From contig JAKSIP010000001.1 of NCBI GenBank assembly GCA_024398715.1, positions 124,001 to 188,000 on the forward strand: DNA of 64,000 nt. Direction: 5' to 3'. Below are positions 1 to 6,617 of the stretch, piece after piece; within the stretch, counting starts at the first letter, position 1; each line of letters opens with the position of its first letter. A program made the translations under genes and the position numbers. This DNA is from Bacteroidaceae bacterium. Its GTDB lineage: Bacteria; Bacteroidota; Bacteroidia; Bacteroidales; Bacteroidaceae. The notes beneath the pieces were generated by a model, which was not told where the DNA came from, searched no databases, and worked only from the letters and a program-made list of their open reading frames with translations.

Positions 1-56
1 ATATCATGACGGAAGGCAACTGTCTGACCATTATCCGCTTCAAGCCTCATTCTTGA
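1..56 (+). CDS. 3' end of an unidentified plus-strand gene (partial)
   Basis: Reading from base 3 gives IMTEGNCLTIIRFKPHS followed by TGA at 54-56. The next gene lies on the opposite strand and ends at 82, so a convergent 3' end is a natural reading. The fragment is only about 17 residues long and no family can be named. It could also be chance coding. Confidence 0.35.
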   Translation, partial: IMTEGNCLTIIRFKPHS

Positions 57-81
57 TTGAACGGCTGGATTGATAACAATA

Positions 82-1344
82 TTATTGGTTCAAGATAAGA
101 CTGATTACCCTGGACAGTATTGCCGCGCTGAACTCGTAAATGTCCTTATAGCCGAACATTGGAATCTCACTGAGCGGACGTGTAGAGTAATCGTTGCAGA
201 TTACGTATGTAATCACATAATCCTCTTCTGAGTATTCTGTTGATAGTTTGATACGTGCTATTGGATTAGTGTACCCTAAGTGGTATGGTGTGGATATCAT
301 GATATTCATATTGTTGAACATATCTACAAAGTTATCTACTCCCATACTGCTGTTCAGTACTGAACTGGTTGTTCCGCGCCATGTTTCTGCACCCTGTATA
401 AAGAACTGCAGAATGATTGATACCAGTTTGTCTTTGTTGGGGCTCAATTTTGAAAAGAAGTTGTCAATGTCTGCGTCCATTGTCAGCTGGTTGTCAAAAC
501 AATTGGCTTGAAGGTGACGTACAAGTATCTTTGCTTCAATGTCCTGAGACAGTAACGATGAATACAGGTTGCGCCCAACCATAACAAACTTGGCATTGAA
601 CAATTCTGTTTCTGATACAGTGTTGGAAATATTGAAAATGAACTGGGTATCATCAACCTGCACATTGAGAGAGAAATATCTGTTGCCGATCATGTCAACA
701 TCGGCATTGGCAACAATTCTGTGTGCAATGCTGTCAAGTTCCATGTGGTAATCAATCTCAAGATATGTTTTCTGTGGACAGGATGAACCTTTCCTGTTCA
801 TCAGTGATACTTTTATGTTGTTGGCCAGCGGAATTGTCAGAGAATCAAATTGCACTGAAAAAATATGATTGGCTTCAAATACTGCAGTGTATGTGGAATC
901 TTCTCCAATAATTGCGTTAAGAATCAGTTTTATGGCATCGGGGTTAGGTTCAAACGGTTCAAAATGGGATTTTCCTGTTCTGACATCTACGTCTATGCGT
1001 CCATGCGGTATGCTTGAAAATGCTGTGGCAAAAAAAGAATAATTGCCTGAAAGCAAGGCCGATATATAATCCATTATGTTGCTGTTGTACAATGGAAAAC
1101 TATCCCTGTCAACAATCATGTTTCCGGCCAAGTTATTGATATACTGTGTGTTCTGATAGCCAATCAACATAGTATCCACCTCTGAGAAAAGAATGTCTCT
1201 GTAGTCTGACGTAACTTTGTCAAAATATCTGCTGAATTCGTTAATATTCATCAGCATAGAATCTTTCTCAGGCTCGTTGTCCAGGCAGGAACACAACAAA
1301 GCGGTACATAATGTATATGTAAATAATTGTGCAGTCTTTTTCAT
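82..1344 (-). CDS. Predicted lipoprotein of unknown function (420 aa)
   Basis: The chosen start gives MKKTAQLFTYTLCTALLCSC, a basic N-terminus, a short hydrophobic core and a lipobox (LCSC). The mature protein should therefore begin at the Cys near position 20 and be lipid anchored, as is usual for Bacteroidales surface or periplasmic lipoproteins. A longer frame starting 14 codons upstream is open, but its N-terminus would bury the signal peptide. The body is about 400 residues, rich in Asn, Asp, Ser and Ile, with alternating hydrophobic strands that suggest a mostly beta protein. I recognise no catalytic motif. It is divergent from luxS and convergent with a gene fragment at the window edge. 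Function unknown. Confidence 0.75.
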   Translation of the reverse strand: MKKTAQLFTYTLCTALLCSCLDNEPEKDSMLMNINEFSRYFDKVTSDYRDILFSEVDTMLIGYQNTQYINNLAGNMIVDRDSFPLYNSNIMDYISALLSGNYSFFATAFSSIPHGRIDVDVRTGKSHFEPFEPNPDAIKLILNAIIGEDSTYTAVFEANHIFSVQFDSLTIPLANNIKVSLMNRKGSSCPQKTYLEIDYHMELDSIAHRIVANADVDMIGNRYFSLNVQVDDTQFIFNISNTVSETELFNAKFVMVGRNLYSSLLSQDIEAKILVRHLQANCFDNQLTMDADIDNFFSKLSPNKDKLVSIILQFFIQGAETWRGTTSSVLNSSMGVDNFVDMFNNMNIMISTPYHLGYTNPIARIKLSTEYSEEDYVITYVICNDYSTRPLSEIPMFGYKDIYEFSAAILSRVISLILNQ

Positions 1345-1422
1345 CATGAAAGTTATTATTCCGCTAATTAAAGAAATAAAAACCAAAAGAACAACTTTTT
1401 TTGAGAAAAAAACTATTCTACG

Positions 1423-1452
1423 CTGATTCTTGTATGGTTTTTACTATTTTTG
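1423..1452 (+). promoter_or_regulatory. Putative Bacteroidetes promoter of luxS
   Basis: TATTTTTG at 1445-1452 is a perfect match to the Bacteroidetes -7 box TAnnTTTG. A CTG at 1423-1425 sits 19 nt upstream where TTG/TTTG is expected, so the -33 element is weak. Predicted transcription would begin near 1459, leaving about 43 nt of leader before the luxS ATG. Confidence 0.5.
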
Positions 1453-1501
1453 TCTCTATATTTACAGAGTAATACAGAACCGTTTAATTTTGAAAGTCAA
1501 T

Positions 1502-2017
1502 ATGGAAGTTATACCAAGTTTTCAGGTAGATCATACGGATTTGAAACCGGGAATTTATGTATCGCGCAACGATATTGTTGGCGGCGAAAGGGTTACCACA
1601 TACGATATCCGCATGACGGCTCCCAATCACGAGCCGGCTGTTGCTCCCGCCGCTCTGCATACAATTGAGCATCTTGTTGCTACCTTCCTGCGCAACAGCG
1701 AACAGTGGAAGCAATATATTATCTATTGGGGTCCAATGGGCTGTATGACAGGCAATTACCTTATAATGAAAGGGTATTATGACCCGCAGGTAATACGCAG
1801 TCTTATGATTGAAGCCTTTCAGTTTGTAGTGGATTTCAACAATGTTGTTCCCGGAACCACTCCTGCCACATGCGGCAATTATCTGATGCATGACCTTCCT
1901 ATGGCCAAATGGGAGGCAAAGCGTTATGTAAAGCGCCTCAAAGAGGAGTTTGTATGCACCTATCCAGGTGTGGAACGTCCCACTGTTGATGGCGGAAAGA
2001 CATTCTTTGATGCCTGA
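1502..2017 (+). CDS. luxS: S-ribosylhomocysteine lyase LuxS
   Basis: LuxS cleaves S-ribosylhomocysteine to homocysteine and DPD, the autoinducer-2 precursor, in the activated methyl cycle. The protein is 171 aa, close to the usual 150-170. Family hallmarks are all present: the metal-binding HTIEH motif (His53, Glu56, His57), the catalytic cysteine in GPMGCMTG (Cys81) and the third zinc ligand in ATCGNYLMHDL (Cys124). The frame is open 24 codons upstream from a weaker start, but MEVIPSFQVDH is the typical LuxS N-terminus and follows the promoter at a sensible distance. It is followed by a nuclease gene after 18 nt and probably heads the plus-strand cluster that once ran unbroken to the ATP-grasp gene. 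Confidence 0.96.
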   Translation: MEVIPSFQVDHTDLKPGIYVSRNDIVGGERVTTYDIRMTAPNHEPAVAPAALHTIEHLVATFLRNSEQWKQYIIYWGPMGCMTGNYLIMKGYYDPQVIRSLMIEAFQFVVDFNNVVPGTTPATCGNYLMHDLPMAKWEAKRYVKRLKEEFVCTYPGVERPTVDGGKTFFDA

Positions 2018-2035
2018 TGTCTGTTTTCAAGTCTG

Positions 2036-2863
2036 ATGGGTAATAAACGCAAAACAAAGAAAAAGGGCGTAAGTTTTGTTACGCTGCTGCTGGCCGTAAT
2101 TCTTGTAGGGTGCGGTCTGTTCAGGAATTATCTTTTTCCAACGCCAAAAGGACTGGAAATCCCTTATTTTGAGGCCGACAAGACCAATCAGGTCATAGAA
2201 CACATGGGCTATACCGTTTCCTACAACCAGTCAATGCTCATTCCCAACTGGGTTGCCTATGTGCTTGACATTTATGGAGTGAGGGGCGATGTCAAACGTA
2301 CAGACAACTTTTGTCCGGACCCAGACATTATAGGACCGCAGGCAGAACTGTCAGACTATAGGAACTCTGGATATGACCGCGGACATATGGCTCCGGCAGG
2401 CGATATGAAATGGAGTTCTCAGGCTATGGAAGAGAGTTTCTATCTTAGCAACATGTGCCCCCAGTTGCACAATCTGAACAATGGTGACTGGAAAGAGCTC
2501 GAAGAGTTACTGCGCACATTGACAGACACTTATCCTAAGTTATATATAGTAAGCGGACCTATTGTTGAAAAGAAGAATCCAAAGACTATAGGCGCAAACC
2601 GCGTGGTTGTTCCTGACAAGTTCTTCAAGGCAGTAGTTGCACAGCGCAGTCTTTTGGATAACGCACTTGGCGGTGCAGAGGAATATACTGCCATAGGGTT
2701 TGTATTTCCGCATGTGGCCGGACACAAACCGCTCAAGGCGTATGCCTGCACAATAGACAGTCTTGAAAAGGTGATAGGCATGGACCTGTTCCATAATCTT
2801 GATGACAAAATTGAAAAAGCAATAGAGAAACAGTATTCTCTATCTGACTGGAATATAAATTAG
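2036..2863 (+). CDS. DNA/RNA non-specific endonuclease, lipoprotein
   Basis: This belongs to the beta-beta-alpha metal (NUC1/Serratia-nuclease) family that degrades DNA and RNA with Mg2+. The DRGH catalytic motif is visible in SGYDRGHMAPAGDM (Asp114-His117), followed by the family pattern SNMCPQLHNLNNGDWKELE, which holds the metal-binding Asn. A strongly basic N-terminus, a hydrophobic segment and a lipobox (LVGC, Cys26) predict export and lipid anchoring, so it probably acts in the periplasm or on the surface on extracellular nucleic acid. At 275 aa it is normal for Bacteroidales members. It lies between luxS and the oxidoreductase gene, 7 nt from the latter, consistent with co-transcription. 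Confidence 0.92.
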   Translation: MGNKRKTKKKGVSFVTLLLAVILVGCGLFRNYLFPTPKGLEIPYFEADKTNQVIEHMGYTVSYNQSMLIPNWVAYVLDIYGVRGDVKRTDNFCPDPDIIGPQAELSDYRNSGYDRGHMAPAGDMKWSSQAMEESFYLSNMCPQLHNLNNGDWKELEELLRTLTDTYPKLYIVSGPIVEKKNPKTIGANRVVVPDKFFKAVVAQRSLLDNALGGAEEYTAIGFVFPHVAGHKPLKAYACTIDSLEKVIGMDLFHNLDDKIEKAIEKQYSLSDWNIN

Positions 2864-2870
2864 AGGTAAT

Positions 2871-3857
2871 ATGAACAAGCGCAGAATTGGTATTTTAGGT
2901 ACAGGATGGATTGCAGACATGATGGCCCGTACCGTTGCCGGAATGAAAGAAGTTGAGGCGTATGCGGTGGCATCGCGTTCTTTAGGTAAAGCCAAGCAAT
3001 TTGCTGAAAGTCACGGTTTTACCAAGGCTTATGGAAGTTATGGGGAACTTGTCTCAGACCCGTTGGTCGAACTGGTCTATATTGCTACGCCGCACTCCGA
3101 ACATTATGAAAATGCCAAGATGTGCCTTATGGCAGACAAGCCTGTTCTGTGCGAGAAAGCTTTTACTGCTGCGGCATGGCAGGCGCAGGAACTGATGGAA
3201 CTGTCCGCACAGCGCGGCGTGTTCATTACAGAGGCTATCTGGACCCGTTACATGCCGTTCTCAAAGACTATTACTGAACTAGTGAACAGCGGTGTTATTG
3301 GAACACCTACAATGCTCAGTGCCAACCTGTGCTACTACAATATTGAACGTGAACGCATGTATCTGCCCGAACTTGCCGGCGGTGCGTTGCTTGATTTGGG
3401 TGTATATGCAATAAATTTTGCTACAATGGTTTTTGGAAAGGATGTAGTAAAAACAACCAGTGACTGCCTTATGACCACAAGCAAGGTGGATCTGGCAAAT
3501 ACCATTACATGGACATACGCCGATGGCAGGTATGCTGTACTGTATTCATCGAACAACTGCAAGAGCGAACGTCACGGCATCATTTCCGGCACAAAAGGAC
3601 ATATTGTTGTTGACAATATAAACAATCCGCATAGGGCGGATATCTATACCGAAGAGTATGACAAGCCAGTAAAGACCTACCGATGCCCGCGCCAGATTAC
3701 AGGCTACGAGTATCAGGTCCGTGAGAGTTTCAAGGCTATTGACAACGGTCAGATTGAATGCTCCCAGATGCCGCACGCCGAGACCGTCCGCATTATGCAG
3801 CTGATGGATGATCTGCGCCGCGAGTGGGGTGTACGTTACCCCTGTGACCGCTGGTAA
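2871..3857 (+). CDS. Gfo/Idh/MocA family NAD(P)-dependent oxidoreductase
   Basis: The N-terminal Rossmann fold begins with RIGILGTGWIADMMA, the GxGxxA-type dinucleotide-binding loop. Further family marks are YIATPHSEH, the strand plus loop before the active site, and CEKAFT, equivalent to the conserved EKP motif of this family. The C-terminal half is the usual alpha/beta domain (GGALLDLGVYAINFA). The exact sugar or polyol substrate cannot be read from sequence. The stop codon and the last codons (PCDRW) lie inside the left copy of a 24-bp direct repeat. Without the insert that follows, the DUF2461 gene would start about 17 nt behind this stop, so both were probably once in one operon. Confidence 0.9.
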   Translation: MNKRRIGILGTGWIADMMARTVAGMKEVEAYAVASRSLGKAKQFAESHGFTKAYGSYGELVSDPLVELVYIATPHSEHYENAKMCLMADKPVLCEKAFTAAAWQAQELMELSAQRGVFITEAIWTRYMPFSKTITELVNSGVIGTPTMLSANLCYYNIERERMYLPELAGGALLDLGVYAINFATMVFGKDVVKTTSDCLMTTSKVDLANTITWTYADGRYAVLYSSNNCKSERHGIISGTKGHIVVDNINNPHRADIYTEEYDKPVKTYRCPRQITGYEYQVRESFKAIDNGQIECSQMPHAETVRIMQLMDDLRREWGVRYPCDRW

Positions 3858-3864
3858 AATTATG
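3841..3864 (+). repeat. Left copy of 24-bp direct repeat bounding a 2-kb insert
   Basis: The 24 bases starting CCTGTGACCG and ending AAAATTATG are identical to 5895-5918. Flanking bases differ on both sides. This copy contains the 3' end and stop codon of the oxidoreductase gene, so insertion left that gene intact. Confidence 0.9.
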
Positions 3865-3879
3865 TTTTTATAGCCAAAA

Positions 3880-4323
3880 TCAGAAATATCTGAATTTTAC
3901 ATTGGGATTGGCCAATTTTATAAGTTCGCCATATTCTTTTATTTCATCAATGTTGAGACCACGCGGTGTTCTTGCTCTTACCCATTTCCCTTTTGAATTA
4001 TAATGCCATTCATGAACATGTACAATCCCTTTTCTGAAGTTCTCATGGGCATGTCCCCAATCAAAATCATAAGCTACTTTTCTATATTTGTAGATACGTG
4101 CTTGTTCAATTGAATGGTCTCCTTCATCAGATTTTTTGAAATAAACCTTTGATGTATTTGAATACATTGGCAAACTTCCATGAAAATCTTCTTTCAATTT
4201 ATCGGAGATTTCATTGACAATTTTTCCTTGAACTCCGTTTCTGGCTACAATAACATCACCTACTTGGTAGTATAAATACTGGTCAAACCCACCAGATGTA
4301 TTATATGTTTTGAAATCACCCAT
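3880..4323 (-). CDS. Hypothetical protein, third gene of the DUF4417 cassette
   Basis: 147 aa, soluble, no signal peptide or membrane segment. The C-terminal half is rich in His, Trp and Arg (WGHAHENFRKGIVHVHEWH, then a basic RARTPRG stretch and KEYGELIKLANP). The clustered histidines could bind metal or form a catalytic site, but I recognise no family. It starts 2 nt after the stop of the upstream 142-aa gene, so the two are almost certainly translated from one transcript. Its stop lies 15 bp inside the left boundary of the insert, so it ends the cargo. The name TSGGFDQYLYYQVGDVIVA region suggests a small beta barrel near the N-terminus. Function unknown. Confidence 0.75.
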   Translation of the reverse strand: MGDFKTYNTSGGFDQYLYYQVGDVIVARNGVQGKIVNEISDKLKEDFHGSLPMYSNTSKVYFKKSDEGDHSIEQARIYKYRKVAYDFDWGHAHENFRKGIVHVHEWHYNSKGKWVRARTPRGLNIDEIKEYGELIKLANPNVKFRYF

Positions 4324-4325
4324 AG

Positions 4326-4754
4326 TTATTTCCGATTAAGAATAAAATTACCATTATAATTCACGCCGCAGAAATTGTTGTTCCTTAACCATTCAAGTAG
4401 TGTAATATGCCTATTAATCAAAACAAATAAATCTGCTTCAAGGGCATCGGCAAGAGTTATTGAATATATGGAATTCTTGTTCCGATTGTCTTTTTTCCCT
4501 TGTCCGATTTTAAATTCTTCATAATAATATCTTACTATGAATATGTTGTCCGGATTAGATCTTTCATCTAATATCAAGTCGGCAGAAGGAGCAAACTCGC
4601 CGAATACCTTGTCTTTCATATTTAAAAAGAATGTTTTTTCTGACACAGTCATTTTATTAGTAGTAAGATTATTGAACAAAGACAGGTCTTTTTCATCAAT
4701 TTCTTCATTGTTAATAAAAATCTCTGGGAATGCGCTTTTATCTATTGTATTCAT
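4326..4754 (-). CDS. Hypothetical protein, second gene of the DUF4417 cassette
   Basis: 142 aa, acidic in the N-terminal half (NNEEIDEKDLSLF) and without signal or membrane segments. The middle (SADLILDERSNPDNIFIVRYYYEEF) has the look of alternating beta strands, and the C-terminus (LEADLFVLINRHITLLEWL) of helices. No family is recognised. The first 17 bases overlap the end of the DUF4417 gene, implying translational coupling. Together with the gene below it makes a tight three-gene minus-strand unit wholly inside the repeat-bounded insert. Confidence 0.72.
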   Translation of the reverse strand: MNTIDKSAFPEIFINNEEIDEKDLSLFNNLTTNKMTVSEKTFFLNMKDKVFGEFAPSADLILDERSNPDNIFIVRYYYEEFKIGQGKKDNRNKNSIYSITLADALEADLFVLINRHITLLEWLRNNNFCGVNYNGNFILNRK

Positions 4755-5538
4755 GTTCTCTAATTTTTTGAATTCTACTTTTATAATATACTACGGGAAT
4801 ACCTGGGTCAAAATCCAAACGATTCCCTACAATTATTAGTGTTGTTGGATTCTTTATTTCTAACAATTTTTCTACACTTAATCTCAATAAGTATAATAGC
4901 TGTTTGTCATTATACTTACACATGTATTCAAAAGCTACAGGACAATTAGGGGCAAGTCCATCATAGGCAATGTCAAAAAATCTTGCACATGTCAATGATA
5001 CTGTTTGAATGGTAGGTATTCCTGCCCGTTGCAGTGCAATTGTAGCTATTCTGTTTCTTCTAATTGCTTCAATAGCTTCACATCTTAACCCATCCATTAA
5101 AACAGAGAAATTGGGACCAAAAGCGCAGTGAAATTTTTTAGCTTTGTTAATGACTCTATTCCAGTTATTCAGTTTTTGTTCAAGAACATAATCGTAACAA
5201 AAACCATGCAGACCTAATTGATGACAATCTTGCGGAACTCTCTCATCCATAGCAACAATATCCCTGGGAAGACTTTGTGTATAAGGTTGTACACATGGAA
5301 TTTCCTCAGGACCTTCCGTAACAAAACTATCCGTCAAAAGGTTTTTGTGTAGATAATCCTGAATGTTTCTACATCCAAGGCTGACACATTCCTGTTTTGT
5401 TTCAGAATGGCCATTGCATGTAATTATAAACTTTTTATCGGACTTCTTGTTAAGTACCGGTAAGTAATCTCCTTTGCCCCACAAATCAAGTTGTTGTAAC
5501 AATTCTGGCCGATATGGCCAATTATTAAAACATTCCAT
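4738..5538 (-). CDS. DUF4417-type protein, first gene of the insert
   Basis: 266 aa. The central and C-terminal part resembles DUF4417 proteins found on phages and plasmids: CAFGPNFSVLMDGLR, then RRNRIATIALQRAGIPTIQTV, then FFDIAYDGLAPNCPVAFEY, matching the family order of a GP(D/N)FS block, an (I)PTIxTVS strand and a DGL block. The biochemical role of the family is not known to me. The protein is unusually Cys-rich (about ten Cys, including QECVSLGCRN and DCHQLGLHGFCYDY), which could mean metal binding. It is the promoter-proximal gene. A minus-strand -7 box (5606-5613) lies 68 bp upstream and overlaps the promoter of the divergent small RNA. Family call by pattern recall only. Confidence 0.65.
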   Translation of the reverse strand: MECFNNWPYRPELLQQLDLWGKGDYLPVLNKKSDKKFIITCNGHSETKQECVSLGCRNIQDYLHKNLLTDSFVTEGPEEIPCVQPYTQSLPRDIVAMDERVPQDCHQLGLHGFCYDYVLEQKLNNWNRVINKAKKFHCAFGPNFSVLMDGLRCEAIEAIRRNRIATIALQRAGIPTIQTVSLTCARFFDIAYDGLAPNCPVAFEYMCKYNDKQLLYLLRLSVEKLLEIKNPTTLIIVGNRLDFDPGIPVVYYKSRIQKIREHEYNR

Positions 5539-5594
5539 ATTATATATTTTAATGGAATTAATATATTTAGTAGAACCAAAATCTGAGATAGAGT

Positions 5595-5626
5595 ATTGAT
5601 ATATTCAAAAATATAGAATAATTTTG
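5595..5626 (+). promoter_or_regulatory. Putative promoter of the divergent small RNA
   Basis: TAATTTTG at 5619-5626 is a perfect TAnnTTTG -7 box. ATTG at 5595-5598 provides a -33-like element with a 20-nt spacer. The predicted start near 5633 points at the hairpin and terminator region that follows. Confidence 0.55.
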
Positions 5627-5633
5627 TGCCAAA
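5606..5633 (-). promoter_or_regulatory. Putative promoter of the DUF4417 operon
   Basis: On the minus strand TATTTTTG (5606-5613) matches TAnnTTTG, and TTTG (5630-5633) lies 16 nt upstream, a little short of the usual 19-21. It overlaps the plus-strand promoter head to head, so the two transcripts probably compete or are co-regulated. Confidence 0.4.
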
Positions 5634-5713
5634 ACTCTATATGTACAGAGTGTGTCTCGTCTACTATTCGAGACTGAGCCCTATTCATTTTCCAGGTGCT
5701 TAGGGCTCTTTTA
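5633..5713 (+). ncRNA. Probable small RNA (~80 nt) inside the insert
   Basis: Between a perfect -7 box and a T-rich terminator lies about 80 nt without a coding frame but with successive inverted repeats: CTCT/AGAG (5635-5650), GTCTCG/CGAGAC (5654-5659 with 5669-5674, 9-nt loop) and the terminator stem. The unit is divergent from the DUF4417 operon. It could be a regulatory RNA, an RNA partner of the cassette proteins, or an attenuated leader. No Rfam family was recognised by eye. Confidence 0.5.
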
Positions 5714-5715
5714 TT
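5676..5715 (+). terminator. Rho-independent-type terminator of the small RNA
   Basis: GAGCCCTA (5676-5683) pairs perfectly with TAGGGCTC (5701-5708) across a 17-nt loop, followed at once by TTTTATTTTT. The T-tract is downstream on the plus strand, fixing the orientation. Confidence 0.7.
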
Positions 5716-5771
5716 TTTAATTATTTTATAATTGTTTTTTTAATAATTATATTTTTTGTTATATTATTTCT

Positions 5772-5820
5772 AGAAATGGCTCAAATTAAGACAATCACAA
5801 TGATTATCTGGGCTATTTCT
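5772..5820 (+). other. Nested stem-loop in the insert's intergenic region
   Basis: AGAAATGGCTC (5772-5782) can pair with GGGCTATTTCT (5810-5820) over 11 positions with two G-U pairs. Inside the loop AATCA/TGATT (5793-5797 with 5801-5805) forms a second hairpin. A short T run follows. The rest of 5539-5928 is AT-rich with no gene. Confidence 0.4.
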
Positions 5821-5894
5821 TTTACAAATATAATCAAGAACAGAGAATATTTTTCATAAAATTACATAAAGTTTTCATCATATTTTCAACAAGA

Positions 5895-5918
5895 CCTGTG
5901 ACCGCTGGTAAAATTATG
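5895..5918 (+). repeat. Right copy of 24-bp direct repeat
   Basis: Identical to 3841-3864. It lies 10 bp upstream of the DUF2461 start and duplicates the coding 3' end of the oxidoreductase gene out of context, which marks it as one boundary of the insert. Confidence 0.9.
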
Positions 5919-5928
5919 ACATAAGTAT

Positions 5929-6603
5929 ATGGAGTTTGGACAATTGATTGAGTTTTACAAGGAGTTGGCATGCAACAATGACAAGGTCTGGTTCGATGCC
6001 AACAAAGCGCGATACAAGGCTCTGCGTGCCGATTTTGACAGTTTTGCAGAACGTACCATAGCAAAGATGGCAGAACTGGATTCCGACTTGAAGGGTCTTA
6101 CTGTGGCAAACTGCACTTACCGCATATATCGCGACATCCGTTTCAGTCCGGACAAAACTCCGTACAAAACATTTATAGGACTGTGGATGCCCAAGGGTGG
6201 CAAGAAAGGACCGTATGCGGGTTACTATCTGCATATCCAGCCGCATGACAATACATATTTCATGGGTGGAGGCAGTTATATGCTGGCAAAACCGTTGCTC
6301 AACAGTGTGCGTGAGGATATAATGTGCAATCCGGCCGAATTTGCGGCACGTATCAAAGCAGCAAAGGGTTTTGAACTGGACTGGGAGAGTGCACTCAAAA
6401 AGCAGCCGTCAGACTGGCCAGCCAGCGGTGAATATGCCTCTTATTTCCGCCTTAAGGATTTCTTTGTAATGAAGCGCATAGATGCCGCGTACCTTTGTGA
6501 TGCAGATTTTGAGAAGCGTCTTGTTGCAGACTTTTCACGCTGTGTCCCGTTTGTCCGGGGTTTGAACAGAGCTATTTCATATGCTCTTGAGCAGGAAGAA
6601 TAA
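5929..6603 (+). CDS. DUF2461 family protein
   Basis: 224 aa. It shows the DUF2461 (TIGR02453-type) signature: a start like FYKELACNNDKVWFDANKARY and then YRIYRDIRFSPDKTPYKTFIG, followed by a GGYYLH-like strand (AGYYLHIQP) and GGGSYML. Members are widespread conserved bacterial proteins with no established biochemical role. No signal peptide, so cytoplasmic. It is followed 14 nt later by the ATP-grasp-like gene and was probably fused into the luxS cluster before the 2-kb insertion; its present promoter is unclear because the insert separates it from upstream genes. Confidence 0.88.
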   Translation: MEFGQLIEFYKELACNNDKVWFDANKARYKALRADFDSFAERTIAKMAELDSDLKGLTVANCTYRIYRDIRFSPDKTPYKTFIGLWMPKGGKKGPYAGYYLHIQPHDNTYFMGGGSYMLAKPLLNSVREDIMCNPAEFAARIKAAKGFELDWESALKKQPSDWPASGEYASYFRLKDFFVMKRIDAAYLCDADFEKRLVADFSRCVPFVRGLNRAISYALEQEE

Positions 6604-6617
6604 CATTCTGCCACCAA

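Larger units (their letters stand above)
3865..5918. mobile_element. 2-kb AT-rich insertion bounded by 24-bp direct repeats, three cargo genes, no integrase
   Basis: Seen: the perfect 24-bp direct repeat (3841-3864 and 5895-5918), three minus-strand genes and a structured, very AT-rich intergenic region between the copies, interrupting an otherwise same-strand gene cluster. Removing one repeat copy and the intervening DNA would put the DUF2461 start 17 nt behind the oxidoreductase stop. No integrase, transposase or obvious terminal inverted repeats were found. Inference: a site-specifically integrated non-autonomous cassette, with the repeat acting as its attachment core, mobilised in trans or having lost its recombinase. 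A recombination-mediated duplication is the alternative. Confidence 0.7.

Noticed and set aside
1484-1891. Minus-strand 135-aa frame
   Set aside because: Antisense shadow of luxS.
3865-5894. Insertion sequence with terminal inverted repeats
   Set aside because: No transposase and no inverted repeats at the ends; the boundary is a long direct repeat instead.
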